From: Spodoptera frugiperda
Lineage: Eukaryota; Arthropoda; Insecta; Lepidoptera; Noctuidae
DNA length: 64,000 nt
Direction of reading: 5' to 3'
NCBI RefSeq assembly: GCF_023101765.2
Contig: NC_064217.1
Span: forward strand, 2,542,001 to 2,606,000
Shown: positions 36,956 through 46,804 of the stretch, piece after piece
Position numbering within the stretch: the stretch's first letter is position 1
How the letters are laid out: every line of letters begins with the position of its first letter
Program-made: the position numbers and the translations under genes
The notes under the pieces: model-generated
Databases searched by the model: none
Seen by the model: only the letters and a program-made list of their open reading frames with translations
Told to the model about the DNA's origin: nothing

Positions 36956-37210
36956 ACTCTTATCTAATAACTCCTTCAATTTAAAACAGTAAGCAACCCC
37001 ATAAGCGTTTCGAGTTATAATATTTAAATGAAAAATCAACTCTCGAATATTCTCGAAGGTTCCAAAGTCATCGCACAAAAATTGTTAGCAGTAACGGGAC
37101 CGATTCTAAATATGAAGACTTAGTGAGGGCTGGCTTTCTAGAATAAGTTGGTACAAACGAGTGCGTTCAGTTATGATTACGATGACTTTCTTGTTTTCGG
37201 GATTTTTCAT
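36956..37210. repeat. Duplicated heat-shock-element sequence, copy 1
   Basis: Shares an ordered series of blocks with 37680-37960: 'actccttcaat', 'cagtaagcaaccccataag', the heat-shock-element block (identical 32 bp at 37038-37069), 'gcacaaaaa', 'ttacaaacgagt'-type ('tacaaacgag') and 'gttatgatta'. The blocks between have diverged or carry indels. The order is colinear and the orientation the same. Confidence 0.8.
37045..37062. promoter_or_regulatory. Perfect four-unit heat-shock element
   Basis: GAATATTCTCGAAGGTTC: units GAA, TTC, GAA, TTC each separated by exactly 2 nt, the consensus binding array for trimeric heat-shock factor (HSF). A further two-unit pair TTCTAGAA lies downstream at 37136-37143. 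No strong TATA box or coding start is evident within 150 bp on either strand, so the driven transcript, if any, is unknown. Confidence 0.7.
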
Positions 37211-37274
37211 TTAAATATTATAAAGAAACGTTGTCGGGTTTATTAGTTTTTTAAATTACCTTTTTAGTATTTTA

Positions 37275-37390
37275 TGGTCTTTTAGTTTTATTATTTTTAT
37301 ATTTTGATACATATCTAGTGTCACTCTCACAGTAAATACGAATCAAACGACCCCTATCAAGCGAGAAATCCATCGAGTCGTTCAGGCTAG
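37275..37390 (+). repeat. LINE tail-like segment, copy 1
   Basis: 'tattttgatacatatctagt' then 'gtcactctcacagtaaatac' and 'aaatccatcgagtcgttcag'. Duplicated at 37440-37550. The wording matches LINE ends in which 'aaatccatcaagccgttt' precedes a CATA repeat. Confidence 0.6.
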
Positions 37391-37439
37391 AGAGTGAGAA
37401 ATATTTGAATTTGGCGCCAAAAATCCGCCATTTTGTTTT

Positions 37440-37631
37440 TTTATTATTTTGATATATCCAGTGTCACTCTCACAGTAAATACGAATCTAACGACACCTCT
37501 CAAGCCAAAATCCATCAAGCCGTTTAGGCTGCAGGGCGTGCCAAACAATTATACATACATACATACATACATACATACATACATACATACATACATGTAC
37601 ATACATACATACATACATACATACATACATA
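37440..37631 (+). repeat. LINE tail, copy 2, ending in a CATA microsatellite
   Basis: 'gatatatccagtgtcactc', 'aaaatccatcaagccgttt', 'gcagggcgtgccaaacaa', then ATACATACATAC... from 37551 to 37631 with one interruption (catgtacat) near 37594. A simple-repeat 3' end is typical of several LINE clades. Tyr/Ile-His-Thr-rich frames across the microsatellite are artefacts. Confidence 0.75.
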
Positions 37632-37679
37632 CTTTCGAAAAACATAACCCTCCTTCTGGCGCAGTCGGGTAAAAATATC

Positions 37680-37960
37680 ACACTACTCCTTCAATCCTTC
37701 GAACAGTAAGCAACCCCATAAGAAAAGTCCGAGTTAAGACAAAACAAAAGAAAAAACAACTCTCGAATATTCTCGAAGGTTCCAAAGTAACACAAGACGC
37801 GCACAAAAAGTAGGTGTTACACTAACGAAATAATCCGTCATCTGCTAACATATCCAAGTTCTCAGGGAGTTTCACTAAAACTACTAAGTTGTTACAAACG
37901 AGTAAGCGTTAGTTATGATTAATGTTACTTTTGACTGCTAGTTACACAGTGCTCGGGAAT
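37680..37960. repeat. Duplicated heat-shock-element sequence, copy 2
   Basis: Second copy of the sequence at 36956-37210. The heat-shock-element blocks start exactly 720 bp apart. The copy has extra material between the element and the 'ttacaaacgagt' block, so overall it is longer. Confidence 0.8.
37765..37782. promoter_or_regulatory. Perfect four-unit heat-shock element (copy 2)
   Basis: Same 18 bases as at 37045-37062, within an identical 32-bp block, while the surrounding duplicated sequence has diverged. Confidence 0.7.
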
Positions 37961-38160
37961 TTCCTTTGTGTTTGTCTGTTAACAGTATTATTATGAGTGA
38001 TTATATGTTGTTCGTTTATTCATTTTATTTATGAACACTAATTTGTAGTGACTTATCTTTGTTTCTCTCGATGATGTAAAAATTGGAGGACGTATACTTT
38101 TGTAAATATCGTGCTATTTTGATATTATTCATTTGTCTGTTACCTAGTGTAAGCTTAAAT

Positions 38161-38385
38161 ACCCGTGCACCACGGCTTGTTGCGTTCCGCGCTGCCTCAA
38201 GGAGTCATCAGACCACCATAGATGGGGCCCAGTAGGTCTGATGCCTGATCCGAAGCTACGGACTGCCTAGCGGGTTTACCGGCGCTTCGGCTCGAAATTA
38301 ACGGGGTGGTTTTTAGTCAGTAAGAGTCTGATACTGCCTTGACGTTCTTCGCCCAAACCGGGAGAAGACAATGGATGATTTTGAT
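38161..38385 (+). mobile_element. SINE family A (long copy)
   Basis: Starts 'acccgtgcaccacggc' like the copy at 5265, includes the 5' module and 'ggggcccagtaggtctgatg', and has a deletion of 'aagcaggagtagg' in the body. It ends 'gatgattttgatgatg' instead of poly(A). Confidence 0.88.
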
Positions 38386-39596
38386 GATGTAAAAGTAAAG
38401 TAATCACAGAACTTAAAAAACTGTTCTATGGGATTGGTGCTGCTGTATGTTAGCTGCTAGTTACTTTAGTTTTAAAAGTGGGCCTCTGATAAGTTGACCT
38501 TTCATAACTTATCGGATAGCTAACTTTTGGTTTGGTCATGACTGAACGTATTCTTAAAAAGGTAATAATGTTATATGGAGCGATTTTATGGTTCATATTC
38601 GTTTGCACTCTCAAATGTGTTACAGCTTTTAATAAAAATAGTACTGTGTAAATAAAAATTAATTTCAGATTTTATAATCTAAGTACACCATGGCCAAAAC
38701 AGTAATCACAGCACGACCCTGACATACAACCTCCATAGGTTTAGTATCAGTGACGTATAATCGTTAGGGATGATTAATGTTCGTGTTGACTGGCTGCTTG
38801 TTACTTCACACAACAACGCAGCCACGAATTATATTTCCAAGGAAATAATACCGTGATTTGGTTTCATGAAACCTTGTTGTTGTGGTTCGTTGTTTTAGGC
38901 CCATTAAGAAGAGTGCGATCAATGGTTCGGCAACTACAGCACTTAACCAGACCCATTGGTCTGGTTTTGACCTATTGTACTTTATATATTATTAGTCCCA
39001 TGTAATATCTAGGTAAATCCCAAAGATTATGTTATTGCTAAGAATTTTAAAGAGTAACTTCAGCATTTAGAGCCATTAATTTGATTACTTAACACATTGA
39101 AAAAAATAATATCAATGGTGGTCAAACAGTGTACCGACGTTAGCGGAGGATTTGCCTTCAACAGTTTTCTGATTCGCCAACCAAACAAGTCGCTTGCTCG
39201 AAACTTGTAAAAAGTAAACAATTACTTTTTGAATCGAAAACAAATAAAATATTCAAAACACATCTGTGTTTACGTGACACAAGACCAAAAACCTATTCTT
39301 TCAGCGAATAAATGTAAAGCAATTGATTGATTGACTGTGTAACGTACGAAATGTGTACCAGTCGTGCTATTCTGATTCTTGCGAGTGCTTAATTTGTCAA
39401 ATCGCATCTGAATACGCGGTGAGATTACATTTTTTTATTAATAAGTTATTTGTTGGGTTTTCACTGGTTTTTAGCGCCACCAGGTAATGCAACAAAAGTG
39501 ACTAGAATTCACGTCCGGTATGTAATTTATGGAAACCTAGCGGAAATGTAGGATGGCGTATTTCTTGACGTTTTACGTGGATAAATTTAAGAATTA
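38386..39596. other. Unassigned AT-rich DNA
   Basis: Nothing recognised. Confidence 0.45.
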
Positions 39597-39715
39597 AAGG
39601 CCTTTGGCCAGTAGACGTCTCTCCGTGGAGGAAGTCTAAAGTAACGTTCTACGTGGAGGACTAAGGGAGGCCTTTGTTCAGCAGTGGACGTCTCTCGGCT
39701 GATGATGATGATGAG
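39597..39715 (+). repeat. LINE/SINE tail, partly tandem
   Basis: Two versions of the tail lie head to tail: 'aaggcctttggccagtagac' at the start and 'gaggcctttgttcagcagtgg' later (about 39668), ending in GATGATGATGATGAG. The first is followed by 'ctacgtggagg'-like sequence twice, consistent with a small tandem duplication. Confidence 0.65.
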
Positions 39716-40692
39716 GTAAGAGGTAAGATGAGGTAATCTAGCGAATATTTGCTCATTTGTTCTCAAACAGAACTCCAGAATTTTGATATTTTTGGGCATT
39801 GTAATATTGTCATTTTGTAAATGTTTTTAAAGTCTGATTTGCGAGATGAATATATACCATTTTCAGAATAGCATGGCCATTCGTTCATAAGCTATGGGTC
39901 GAAACTCGTAACTCAGCCAGTAACGAATACTAAAAACGTTTTAAATCGACGCTCTCAACAGACAAACGTGCGTAAATCCATCAAGGGGCCAAAAGGGAAC
40001 TCGGTCAAGCCCGCGACATACGTGAGTCAATATCTCTATAAAGTCATGGATTAGGGAACTGATGGAGATATGTTAAACAGATTTGGAAAGGTTTCATTTG
40101 AAAAATAATTGCTTCTATAATATGTTTAAATTAAATGTTTGAGCTATGCAACACACCGTATAGTTCTACAAATCGCAGAGCTGGCTATTTTTATCCGTCC
40201 ACGTCTAGTTATGAATTAATGTTACTACTATACAGTATTCATTTTAACCAACGACAAACAGCTCTATCCTTCTCTAAACATCAACAGGCAAGATAATTAT
40301 GCTACATTACTAGTTAAAGTAAAATAATTAATCTTTGATGTTTTTTTTCTGTATTATGGAAGCTTAGAAACTTCAATATTGCCACATCCACTTTAATTCT
40401 TACATCACAGTATTGGTCCTTCGTTATCAGATACGTGACCTATTAGATAAAAATATAAGGAACTTGCTACAAGAGTTTTTGAAGGTTCCAACAAAAATAC
40501 TTTTCATGTTATTGGTTGAAAGCGTATTTTGGGTTTTTGCGCATTAACTGACTTTTCCGTGGAGAGATAAAAATTTCAAGCATTGTGCTATGGATTTCAG
40601 CATTCCAATTTTTTTTAATCCCTAGAAAATGTGTTCGATATATTGAAGTACATTTTCCAACTATTGCATAGGACTCATAACTGGTAAAAATG

Positions 40693-40820
40693 TCAAAATT
40701 AACTAAAAATTACTCTCGATTTGCTCATATACGGAACTGAAGAGTCCTTCTGTGGCTCGAAAGTAGTAGAGATTTATCCAATAATGTACCGTGATTTTTA
40801 GTTAGTAAAATTACTTATGT
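40693..40820. mobile_element. MITE-like element, family E, core inverted
   Basis: The ends are as in other copies: left 'caaaattaactaaaaattac', right 'ccgtgatttttagttagtaa'. The core here reads 'gaagagtccttctgtggctc' then 'gaaagtagtaga', the reverse complement of the core order in 30045 and 33890. Because the two ends are similar inverted repeats, this is simply the opposite orientation of the element. Confidence 0.65.
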
Positions 40821-41267
40821 TAAAAAAGTGAATATTGTGTTACGTACTTTACGCAGTTGTACCCTACCTACTTATAAAACACTATCTTTTCGAGGCATAT
40901 AAAGGCGTAAAATTACAATACAACATTATAAAGTAATGAAAATACATCTTTATTTACTGTATAGAGTTGTTGTAACTTGAGATATCTGTTTTCATATTTT
41001 CCTTGCATTCTTAATATATTTTCTCTGGAGAAAGAATTGCACCACTTACGAGTAGTGTTTAGTTTCATTTTTATTTGTTGTACAGTTGCTACAATAAACT
41101 TAGTTGCTAGTAAACTATATTGCTGACCTATTAATAGTAAACAGAGTAGAATGAACTATTATTTTTATACTGAAACGATCTGTTTAAGTATTCCTTAATT
41201 AAGATGATTTATTATATATTATACTTAACCGAAAAATACTTCATAAAAAATGTGGCTCCACATTTGG

Positions 41268-41568
41268 GGGTGCTTTTCCACCAGATGTGCTATGCTACGT
41301 TGCTGTGGATGCGTTTGGTTTCCACCAATCATATTTATTGGTACACATAGCTTAGCACTGGTGGAAACGGATTTAGCTATGTTTTTTATATGGAAAGATG
41401 TGTGCTATGGATGACTTTCCTACTATCGACACATCGTATACTCGAGCTGGGCATCGCTCGCATAGCTACATAGCTAAGTATCAGTGAAAAAGATCACATA
41501 GTTTCACAGCTTAGCTATTACATCTTTGTAGCATAGTTACATAGCACATCTCTGGTAGAAAAGCACCC
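41268..41568. mobile_element. MITE with terminal inverted repeats (301 bp)
   Basis: The left end GGGTGCTTTTCCACCAGA then TGTGCTATG pairs with the right end, whose reverse complement is GGGTGCTTTTCTACCAGAGA then TGTGCTATG. The interior is crowded with related short motifs in both orientations (catagc, ttagctat, catagctac). No coding capacity. No target-site duplication is obvious: flanks are 'acatttgg' and 'taagactc'. Confidence 0.85.
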
Positions 41569-41589
41569 TAAGACTCTTGCGTCAGGGGT

Positions 41590-41660
41590 TCGATTATAAA
41601 CCCATAATTTCACATACACATCGCACCCAGACCCAAAACAACAAACTCTTTACCCTTCGG
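41590..41660 (-). repeat. Family B fragment next to a family C-like end
   Basis: 'ttcacatacacatcgcaccc' and 'agacccaaaacaacaa' are from the middle of family B. They are joined directly to 'tacccttcggggatgaaag', a family C tail motif. This is either a deletion junction or nested insertion. Confidence 0.5.
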
Positions 41661-42714
41661 GGATGAAAGTCGTAATGCTGTGTACTCGTAATAAACAACG
41701 CAACACAAATCTGCACATAGTAATTAATTCAATCCGGTGCGAATTAATTAAAATAGTTGACAATCCAACAAGCAATACCACAAAAGTTATCAAGTTTCAC
41801 AAGCGCACGTAGCGAGGTGTGCAACAGCTCAATGCACAACCATTAACCAATCAGCGTTCACCGCTGCGGCTTTTTATCTTTGAGTTAACCCTACCTCATT
41901 GATTTCCAATAATTTAGTCTATTTTAATTAAAATCATTACATCGAAATGAGTTCGCACGTAATTGCTTTTAGTTTGCAGCCAGCATAAATTCAATATGAA
42001 TGTTCATGGCCCAATGAAATATGGAAACGAACTACTGGAACAAAAGCGTATTCAGGTTTATTTAAAAACAAATTCCTATAATGTACGTTTGGTTGATTGT
42101 GGCTTTGTTGTTCGCGATTCATATTACACGAGTGTTGTATATCAATTAGGAAATTGTTAAACGATTTCAATGGGACGGTCGTTCGAGCTTTGTTGGTTAG
42201 TATGAATTTATGCGTTCTTCGTACCACTTAACCTGTTTTATTTTTATGCTAATTATTTTATTGACTATCGTTGTTCTCTAGTATAGGTTAGGATATTATA
42301 TTAACCATTTATGTTAATCATTTAAGTAGATGATAATCATACACACGTTGAACAGAAACATAACATTATAAAAAGAGAAAAATGAGACCAATATAATTAG
42401 TTTATGTCAAGATATGTACTAAGATTATAATCAGTCGACTTGATGAAATATAGGGCAGGTATAAGGGTATAATAGATAGATACTGTACTATCACAGCACA
42501 CGGTTTTAGTATTGCCATTCAACGTGATAATACTGCGAGGTTTGAGTAAAACCCTTTTAGTCGACGGAATTGAGAGAGAAAATTTTATTCACTATTTTAG
42601 GAGTTCAATTAGTTTGCATGCATTTAAGTTAAATGAAGATATTCTCACTGCGTTTAAAAGATCTATAACTTAGTTATTCATGTCTTATATTTTTGTTTTC
42701 TGTGTTTTTTGTAT
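41661..42714. other. Unassigned DNA
   Basis: No gene. 'accaatcagcgttcaccgctg' at about 41838 is reminiscent of, but not the same as, the CCAATCAG motif noted at 16036. Opposing frames at 41963-42160 and 41991-42227 have no domain signature. Confidence 0.4.
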
Positions 42715-42870
42715 GTGAGTTTAATGATGAACTCAACTAGTTTCAAGCTACGCTAGAGGCTCATATTCATGAGCCGTATTCCGCGACACACGACGCGATT
42801 GTCGCATCGCCGCGTCGTGCCGTCGTCGATAACATAATAATTAATTTAGTATGTCTCTCGAAAGTTATAT
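42715..42870. mobile_element. MITE-like element, family E (variant 2)
   Basis: Core 'actcaactagtttcaagcta' then 'gaggctcatattcatgagcc', right end 'atgtctctcgaaagttat'. A GC-rich block 'gacgcgattgtcgcatcgcc' then 'gcgtcgtgccgtcgtcg' fills the middle. Shares the variant 2 core with 3672-3812. Confidence 0.65.
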
Positions 42871-43264
42871 TAAAAGGCTAATGTGTTTGTCTGTTTTTCG
42901 AACAATAAATCAAAGCAAAAGTAGAACGCTACAAATTATCGACTACAAATAAAGCTTTGTAGGTACAATATAACAACAAAAACACACAACAACACTTTAC
43001 TCAACTGTGTGAACTTGAAGTAAAGATAATTAAGTTGTCACTTCGCACAATGGTTTTGTAGCAAAAGTTTGGCGAGTCATAAACCGTTGGATTGTTACAA
43101 CAAAACGAAGTGGTTAACTGCTACAAAAGATAAACGAGTTAGATACAATGTGTGGAAGTTTTTAAAGTATTTTATGAAGATGATTCCCTGGACTTTATTT
43201 CTGTTTCTTGTCATATAGGAGTAAATTGTAAAACATCATCAGACGAGGACCTAACGAAATGTTT

Positions 43265-43415
43265 TTTTATTTGTCGCCTTAAGAGACAATTATTATTTTT
43301 ATGGAATAGGGGGCAAACTAGCTGACGGGTCACTTGATGGTTAGCGATCAGCGCCGCCTATGGACGCCCGCAACACCAGAGGAGTCACAGGCGCGTTGCC
43401 GGCCTTTTAAAAAGG
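43265..43415 (-). repeat. LINE-like 3' end, family D
   Basis: Minus-strand copy: 'ggcaacgcgcctgtgactcc', 'tctggtgttgcgggcgtcc', 'gatcgctaaccatcaagtg'. The 'agggggcaaactagctgac' end is better preserved here than at 14672. Confidence 0.72.
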
Positions 43416-43737
43416 AATACGCTCTTTTGACTCAGTTGTAGTTGTAGCAGTTCAAAGCTATATGTGTATTGGTAGCTCTTATTAACGGATTTGCTTTTGT
43501 ACTATTATTAACAATCACGCGTACCTAGAATGATGTTGCTAAGAATGTCTGAATCAGAATTATTTCTGACACAGATGTTCGTTCGTGATGTCAGAGACTA
43601 ATTTTATTCTAATCTCAGAATTATTTGTGGTCTTTATGTCTGCCTACCATGTTAACGTTCTATGCCATTCTATCACAACTAACGTTAAAGAAAACGATAA
43701 AGAAAAAAAAAGAAAGAAAGGTCGTCACTTGTTTCTT

Positions 43738-43936
43738 TGTTTTCTTTATTTAATGAAACGTTGTCCCACACTAGGATTTTTCTCCTGTGTCGTGGGTGTG
43801 GTTACAAACATACAATTTCATACACACAAGACACCCAGACTGCTAATCATCCGAAATGTTCCGTGCTTGAAACAAACCCGCTACCCGTTGCACGGCAGCC
43901 AGTTGCCCAGTCACTGCACCAACCGTACAGCCTTGG
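43738..43936 (-). mobile_element. tRNA-derived SINE, family B (deleted middle)
   Basis: Tail side 'gttgtcccacactagg' and 'tgtgtcgtgggtgtgg' are present, and the head ends 'cggcagccagttgcccag'. The segment from 'tttgtggatcacac' to the B box is replaced by 'ctaatcatccgaaatgttcc', and the B box is degraded. Overlapping 131- and 72-codon frames are incidental. Confidence 0.85.
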
Positions 43937-44751
43937 TTATATTTTTCCCGATTAAAATAATCCAAGACCCCATTTGTTAAGATGCGTAATAAATAGTACT
44001 ATTATGTATTTGTATTATGTAGCAATGATATGGAACGTAATTAACTAAATGGTTCCAAGATGAGAGATGAATGATAAGGTAAGATCAAGGAAATGAGAAG
44101 AGTAAATACATACAATAAAACTAATTAATTGGAAAACTAGTATTGAGAACACGGTAGTAATGAGTAAGAGTAATCTGAAATGAGAAATATGATTATTACA
44201 TTGTAATTAATTAATAAAAACTGTGTTGAACTTTTTAATAAAATATTTATATACGGTAATAAAAGGTACCTCGTTAAATCCTGTTCTGTTTTTTATTATG
44301 TTTTATTTTTATTTCTTTAGTAATTAATATAAGTAGGTATTTTTATAGTTTAGTCATATACATGGTAATGTATATGTATATGGTGGAATCACACTTGTAG
44401 TCACATGTATGGTGTGTAGTTTCTAACGGTAGCCTGCACTGGGAGAAGATTTCGTGTGCATAATATTACAGAAATAAAATTGAGTAAACTTCCATCAACA
44501 TCTGTCGAAACTAACAACCCAAATACTGACAATCTTTCATAATACGCATGAACAAAACCACACAAGAAAAGCTATAAAAAACAAAGACGAAATTAAATTA
44601 CTTATTACGTGAAATGTTATTAGGTATATAGCTAAAGGCATGGACCGAATTCATTAAGTTCCGTCCATGCGACGATAACTAAACATTGAATATTTTCCTT
44701 GCATATAAAGTTAAAGGCTACTCATTAATTGGATTCTGCCGTATAAGTATG
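43937..44751. other. Unassigned AT-rich DNA
   Basis: No gene or recognised repeat. Confidence 0.45.
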
Positions 44752-45235
44752 AGTGCTTGTCTACACTGACTGGCGAAAGCGGTCGCGGGTGCGATGGCAA
44801 TCCTAATCGCGGGCGCGATCGCTAAATATCAAACATATGAGGGTGTCATTACTACGAGGACTGCTCGGAAGACATACACAAGGCTCGGGCTCAAAGAGCA
44901 AGAGTAGGAATGCGGTAGTTTTTAGTCAGAAAGAGACTGACACTCCTTCTCGCCACGCCTAAGGCGTAATTGGATGTTTTTCCTCCTTAAAAAAAGTGTT
45001 CACGCACAAAACGCAGGTGCGGTATAAGCAGCGCAATATCAAACGACTTAAGACGTATGTTAGGTGTACTGCGAACTAGCGGCGGAGAGTGCAATTCACT
45101 CGCGCTATCAGGTATGTAAGTTCAAACGGTTTGAACTTATCGCTCGCGCAAATACATGAGGATTAACGCGAATACAAACTCGCGATGTCCACCGCGCCCG
45201 CTATCGCTCCCGCGCGTTCAGTGTGAACAAGTACT
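44752..45235. mobile_element. GC-rich MITE-like element hosting a SINE
   Basis: The left end AGTGCTTGTCTACACTGA matches the reverse complement of the right end, AGTACTTGTTCACACTGA. Inside, the left side 'gcgaaagcggtcgcgggtgc' and 'gggcgcgatcgctaaat' are mirrored by 'accgcgcccgctatcgctcc' on the right. A family A SINE sits at 44881-44995, so the element itself is about 370 bp. No coding capacity. Confidence 0.72.
44881..44995 (+). mobile_element. SINE family A (short copy) inside the MITE
   Basis: Starts 'aggctcgggctcaaag', includes 'agtaggaatgcggtag' and 'agtcagaaagagactgac', ends 'ttcctccttaaaaaaa'. The 5' half is missing, and part of the 'cgggagaagtca' region is deleted. Confidence 0.85.
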
Positions 45236-46480
45236 GAACGAATGAACGGTATGGAACATAATGAACGGCTCAGGTATCACTTCAACTGGCCGCGGTTACT
45301 GCATCGTATGGATGAACTATTTCAAGTGGACTGCAGATCGATTCTGATTCGGGGATATGTTGAGATTAGACTTTTTCCAATATGTTTCAAATATGACTTA
45401 TGATTTATGCGAGGGGTCTAAAATTTATAAAGAGTAGTAAAAGTTGGCACTGAAGTTTTGTCTATAGCAATAGGTTTGTTTCCTATTACATGGCACTTAA
45501 ATCATGACTGGTAAAAGGTGGGTATAACATGAATATATGTGTATTTCTCCTGTTTCTTTGTTATATATGAAGGCGTAGAATGTTATTGTATTGTAACATT
45601 TTCACTATAATATTGTTTCGCTAAAGTAGTTTTTGTTACAATCTTGTAGATTGCTCTGATCAATCTGAAGCATCTGCTTCAGAGTAATGTTCGATAGATC
45701 TGTAGCCTTTCTTCAAATACTTGTAACAGATTTTATTTTTCAATACAGTCTAGTACTTTCATAGAAAAACGAGTTTAAATTAACTCTTCAGCTTTAGTAC
45801 AGAAAAAAGTATTAAAACTCATTCAGTTAACAAGCTACTAATAGATAAGAACACGAGTACACTCGAATGCAATTTATTCACTAAAGACCATTCATTTTAA
45901 ATTCGATTCCTAAAGAAAAGCGAAGCATGAAAATCTCACAAAAAAGATATAAAAAGAATCTGCAAAGAAGTTTCACGGCGTGGTTATAATGAATGAATTC
46001 GATATTGGCTATAATGAGGACTTAGGTAAATGGCAAGTAGCCGAGAGGTAGCCGCGATACAATACGATACATTTATACTGGTTGTTTGATATTGCATAGA
46101 TTTAGTTGCTATGTATTGCTGGAAGTGATAAAAATATACATACATGTTTTTTTATGTAAAATGTAGGGTTAGTTTGTTCTATCAATCACTTCAAAATCTG
46201 ATGAATATTGTAGAAAAAAGGGTAATATTAAAAATATCTTCTAGTCATGAACTACAATTTTTGACATAGAAAAGGATGACAAATAAACCGCTCCTTTGAA
46301 ATATGTTAAGTTCTTTGATATTTCATAAAAAAATCTAAGCACTCGTTGAGTTTCACACACTTCAGTATTAATGGTAATTAACAATCATATTACGACCCAC
46401 GAACGAAATCAACAACAAATTAAAAAATATACGTAACGTTAATATTCGTAATTAGAATGACTTTGCAACCACGCTCATAC
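45236..46480. other. Unassigned AT-rich DNA
   Basis: No gene or recognised repeat. It ends at the GC-rich island described at 46543. Confidence 0.45.
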
Positions 46481-46542
46481 CACATCCATTTATAAGTAAT
46501 CTTTACCGAACGTCGTCAACTTTCTTCCGTGCACACAAAAGC

Positions 46543-46576
46543 TCAGTTCGTATGAATTCGTGGCGGCAGGCGGTCG
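46543..46576 (+). promoter_or_regulatory. Candidate initiator + DPE core promoter
   Basis: TCAGTT at 46543-46548 fits the arthropod initiator, with the A at 46545 as +1. GGTCG at 46572-46576 fits the downstream promoter element (RGWYV) at exactly +28 to +32. A TTTATAAG sits near -55, too far to act as the TATA box. The next about 60 bp are GC-rich ('gtggcggcaggcggtcgcg') against AT-rich flanks. Roughly one such initiator/DPE pair is expected by chance in a window this size, so the composition carries much of the weight. Confidence 0.35.
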
Positions 46577-46804
46577 CGTCTCTCGGTACCTGGCGTATCG
46601 CGTGTTGTGCACGACTTATTACGATCTGTATATAAAATTGAGAAATATTTTTTTTTTATCCCCTATGGGGTACCCTCAATGGGGTTTTTGACAGTGTTAA
46701 AATAATTACTTAATTTTATTTTTTCGAGTAAAAGACTTGGTTTTAGTGATTTTAAGTATTAAGTATTAGTGGTTCGCAAAGGTGAAGTCGGGAATTTTGG
46801 ACAA
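46545..46804 (+). other. Possible non-coding first exon
   Basis: If 46545 is a start site, a plausible exon ends at 46804, before CAA|GTATGT, a strong donor match; AAG|GTGAAG at about 46780 is an alternative. The first ATG (46552) opens only a 27-codon frame that stops at 46633-46635, so the exon would be 5' UTR with a short upstream ORF. No downstream exon was found in the window. Confidence 0.25.

Noticed and set aside
36773..37078. 101-codon minus frame over the heat-shock-element copy
   Set aside because: It does not persist in the second copy of the duplication, where indels change the frame, so there is no sign of protein-level constraint.
37551..37631. CRISPR-like regular repeat
   Set aside because: The unit is 4 bp with no spacers, a simple microsatellite at a LINE 3' end.
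37433..37681. Tyr/Ile/His/Thr-rich and Met-Tyr-Val-Cys-rich frames on the two strands
   Set aside because: They are translations of the CATA microsatellite.
43585..43980. 131-codon plus frame, the longest in the window
   Set aside because: Its second half is a family B SINE read antisense, and the first half has no recognisable domain.
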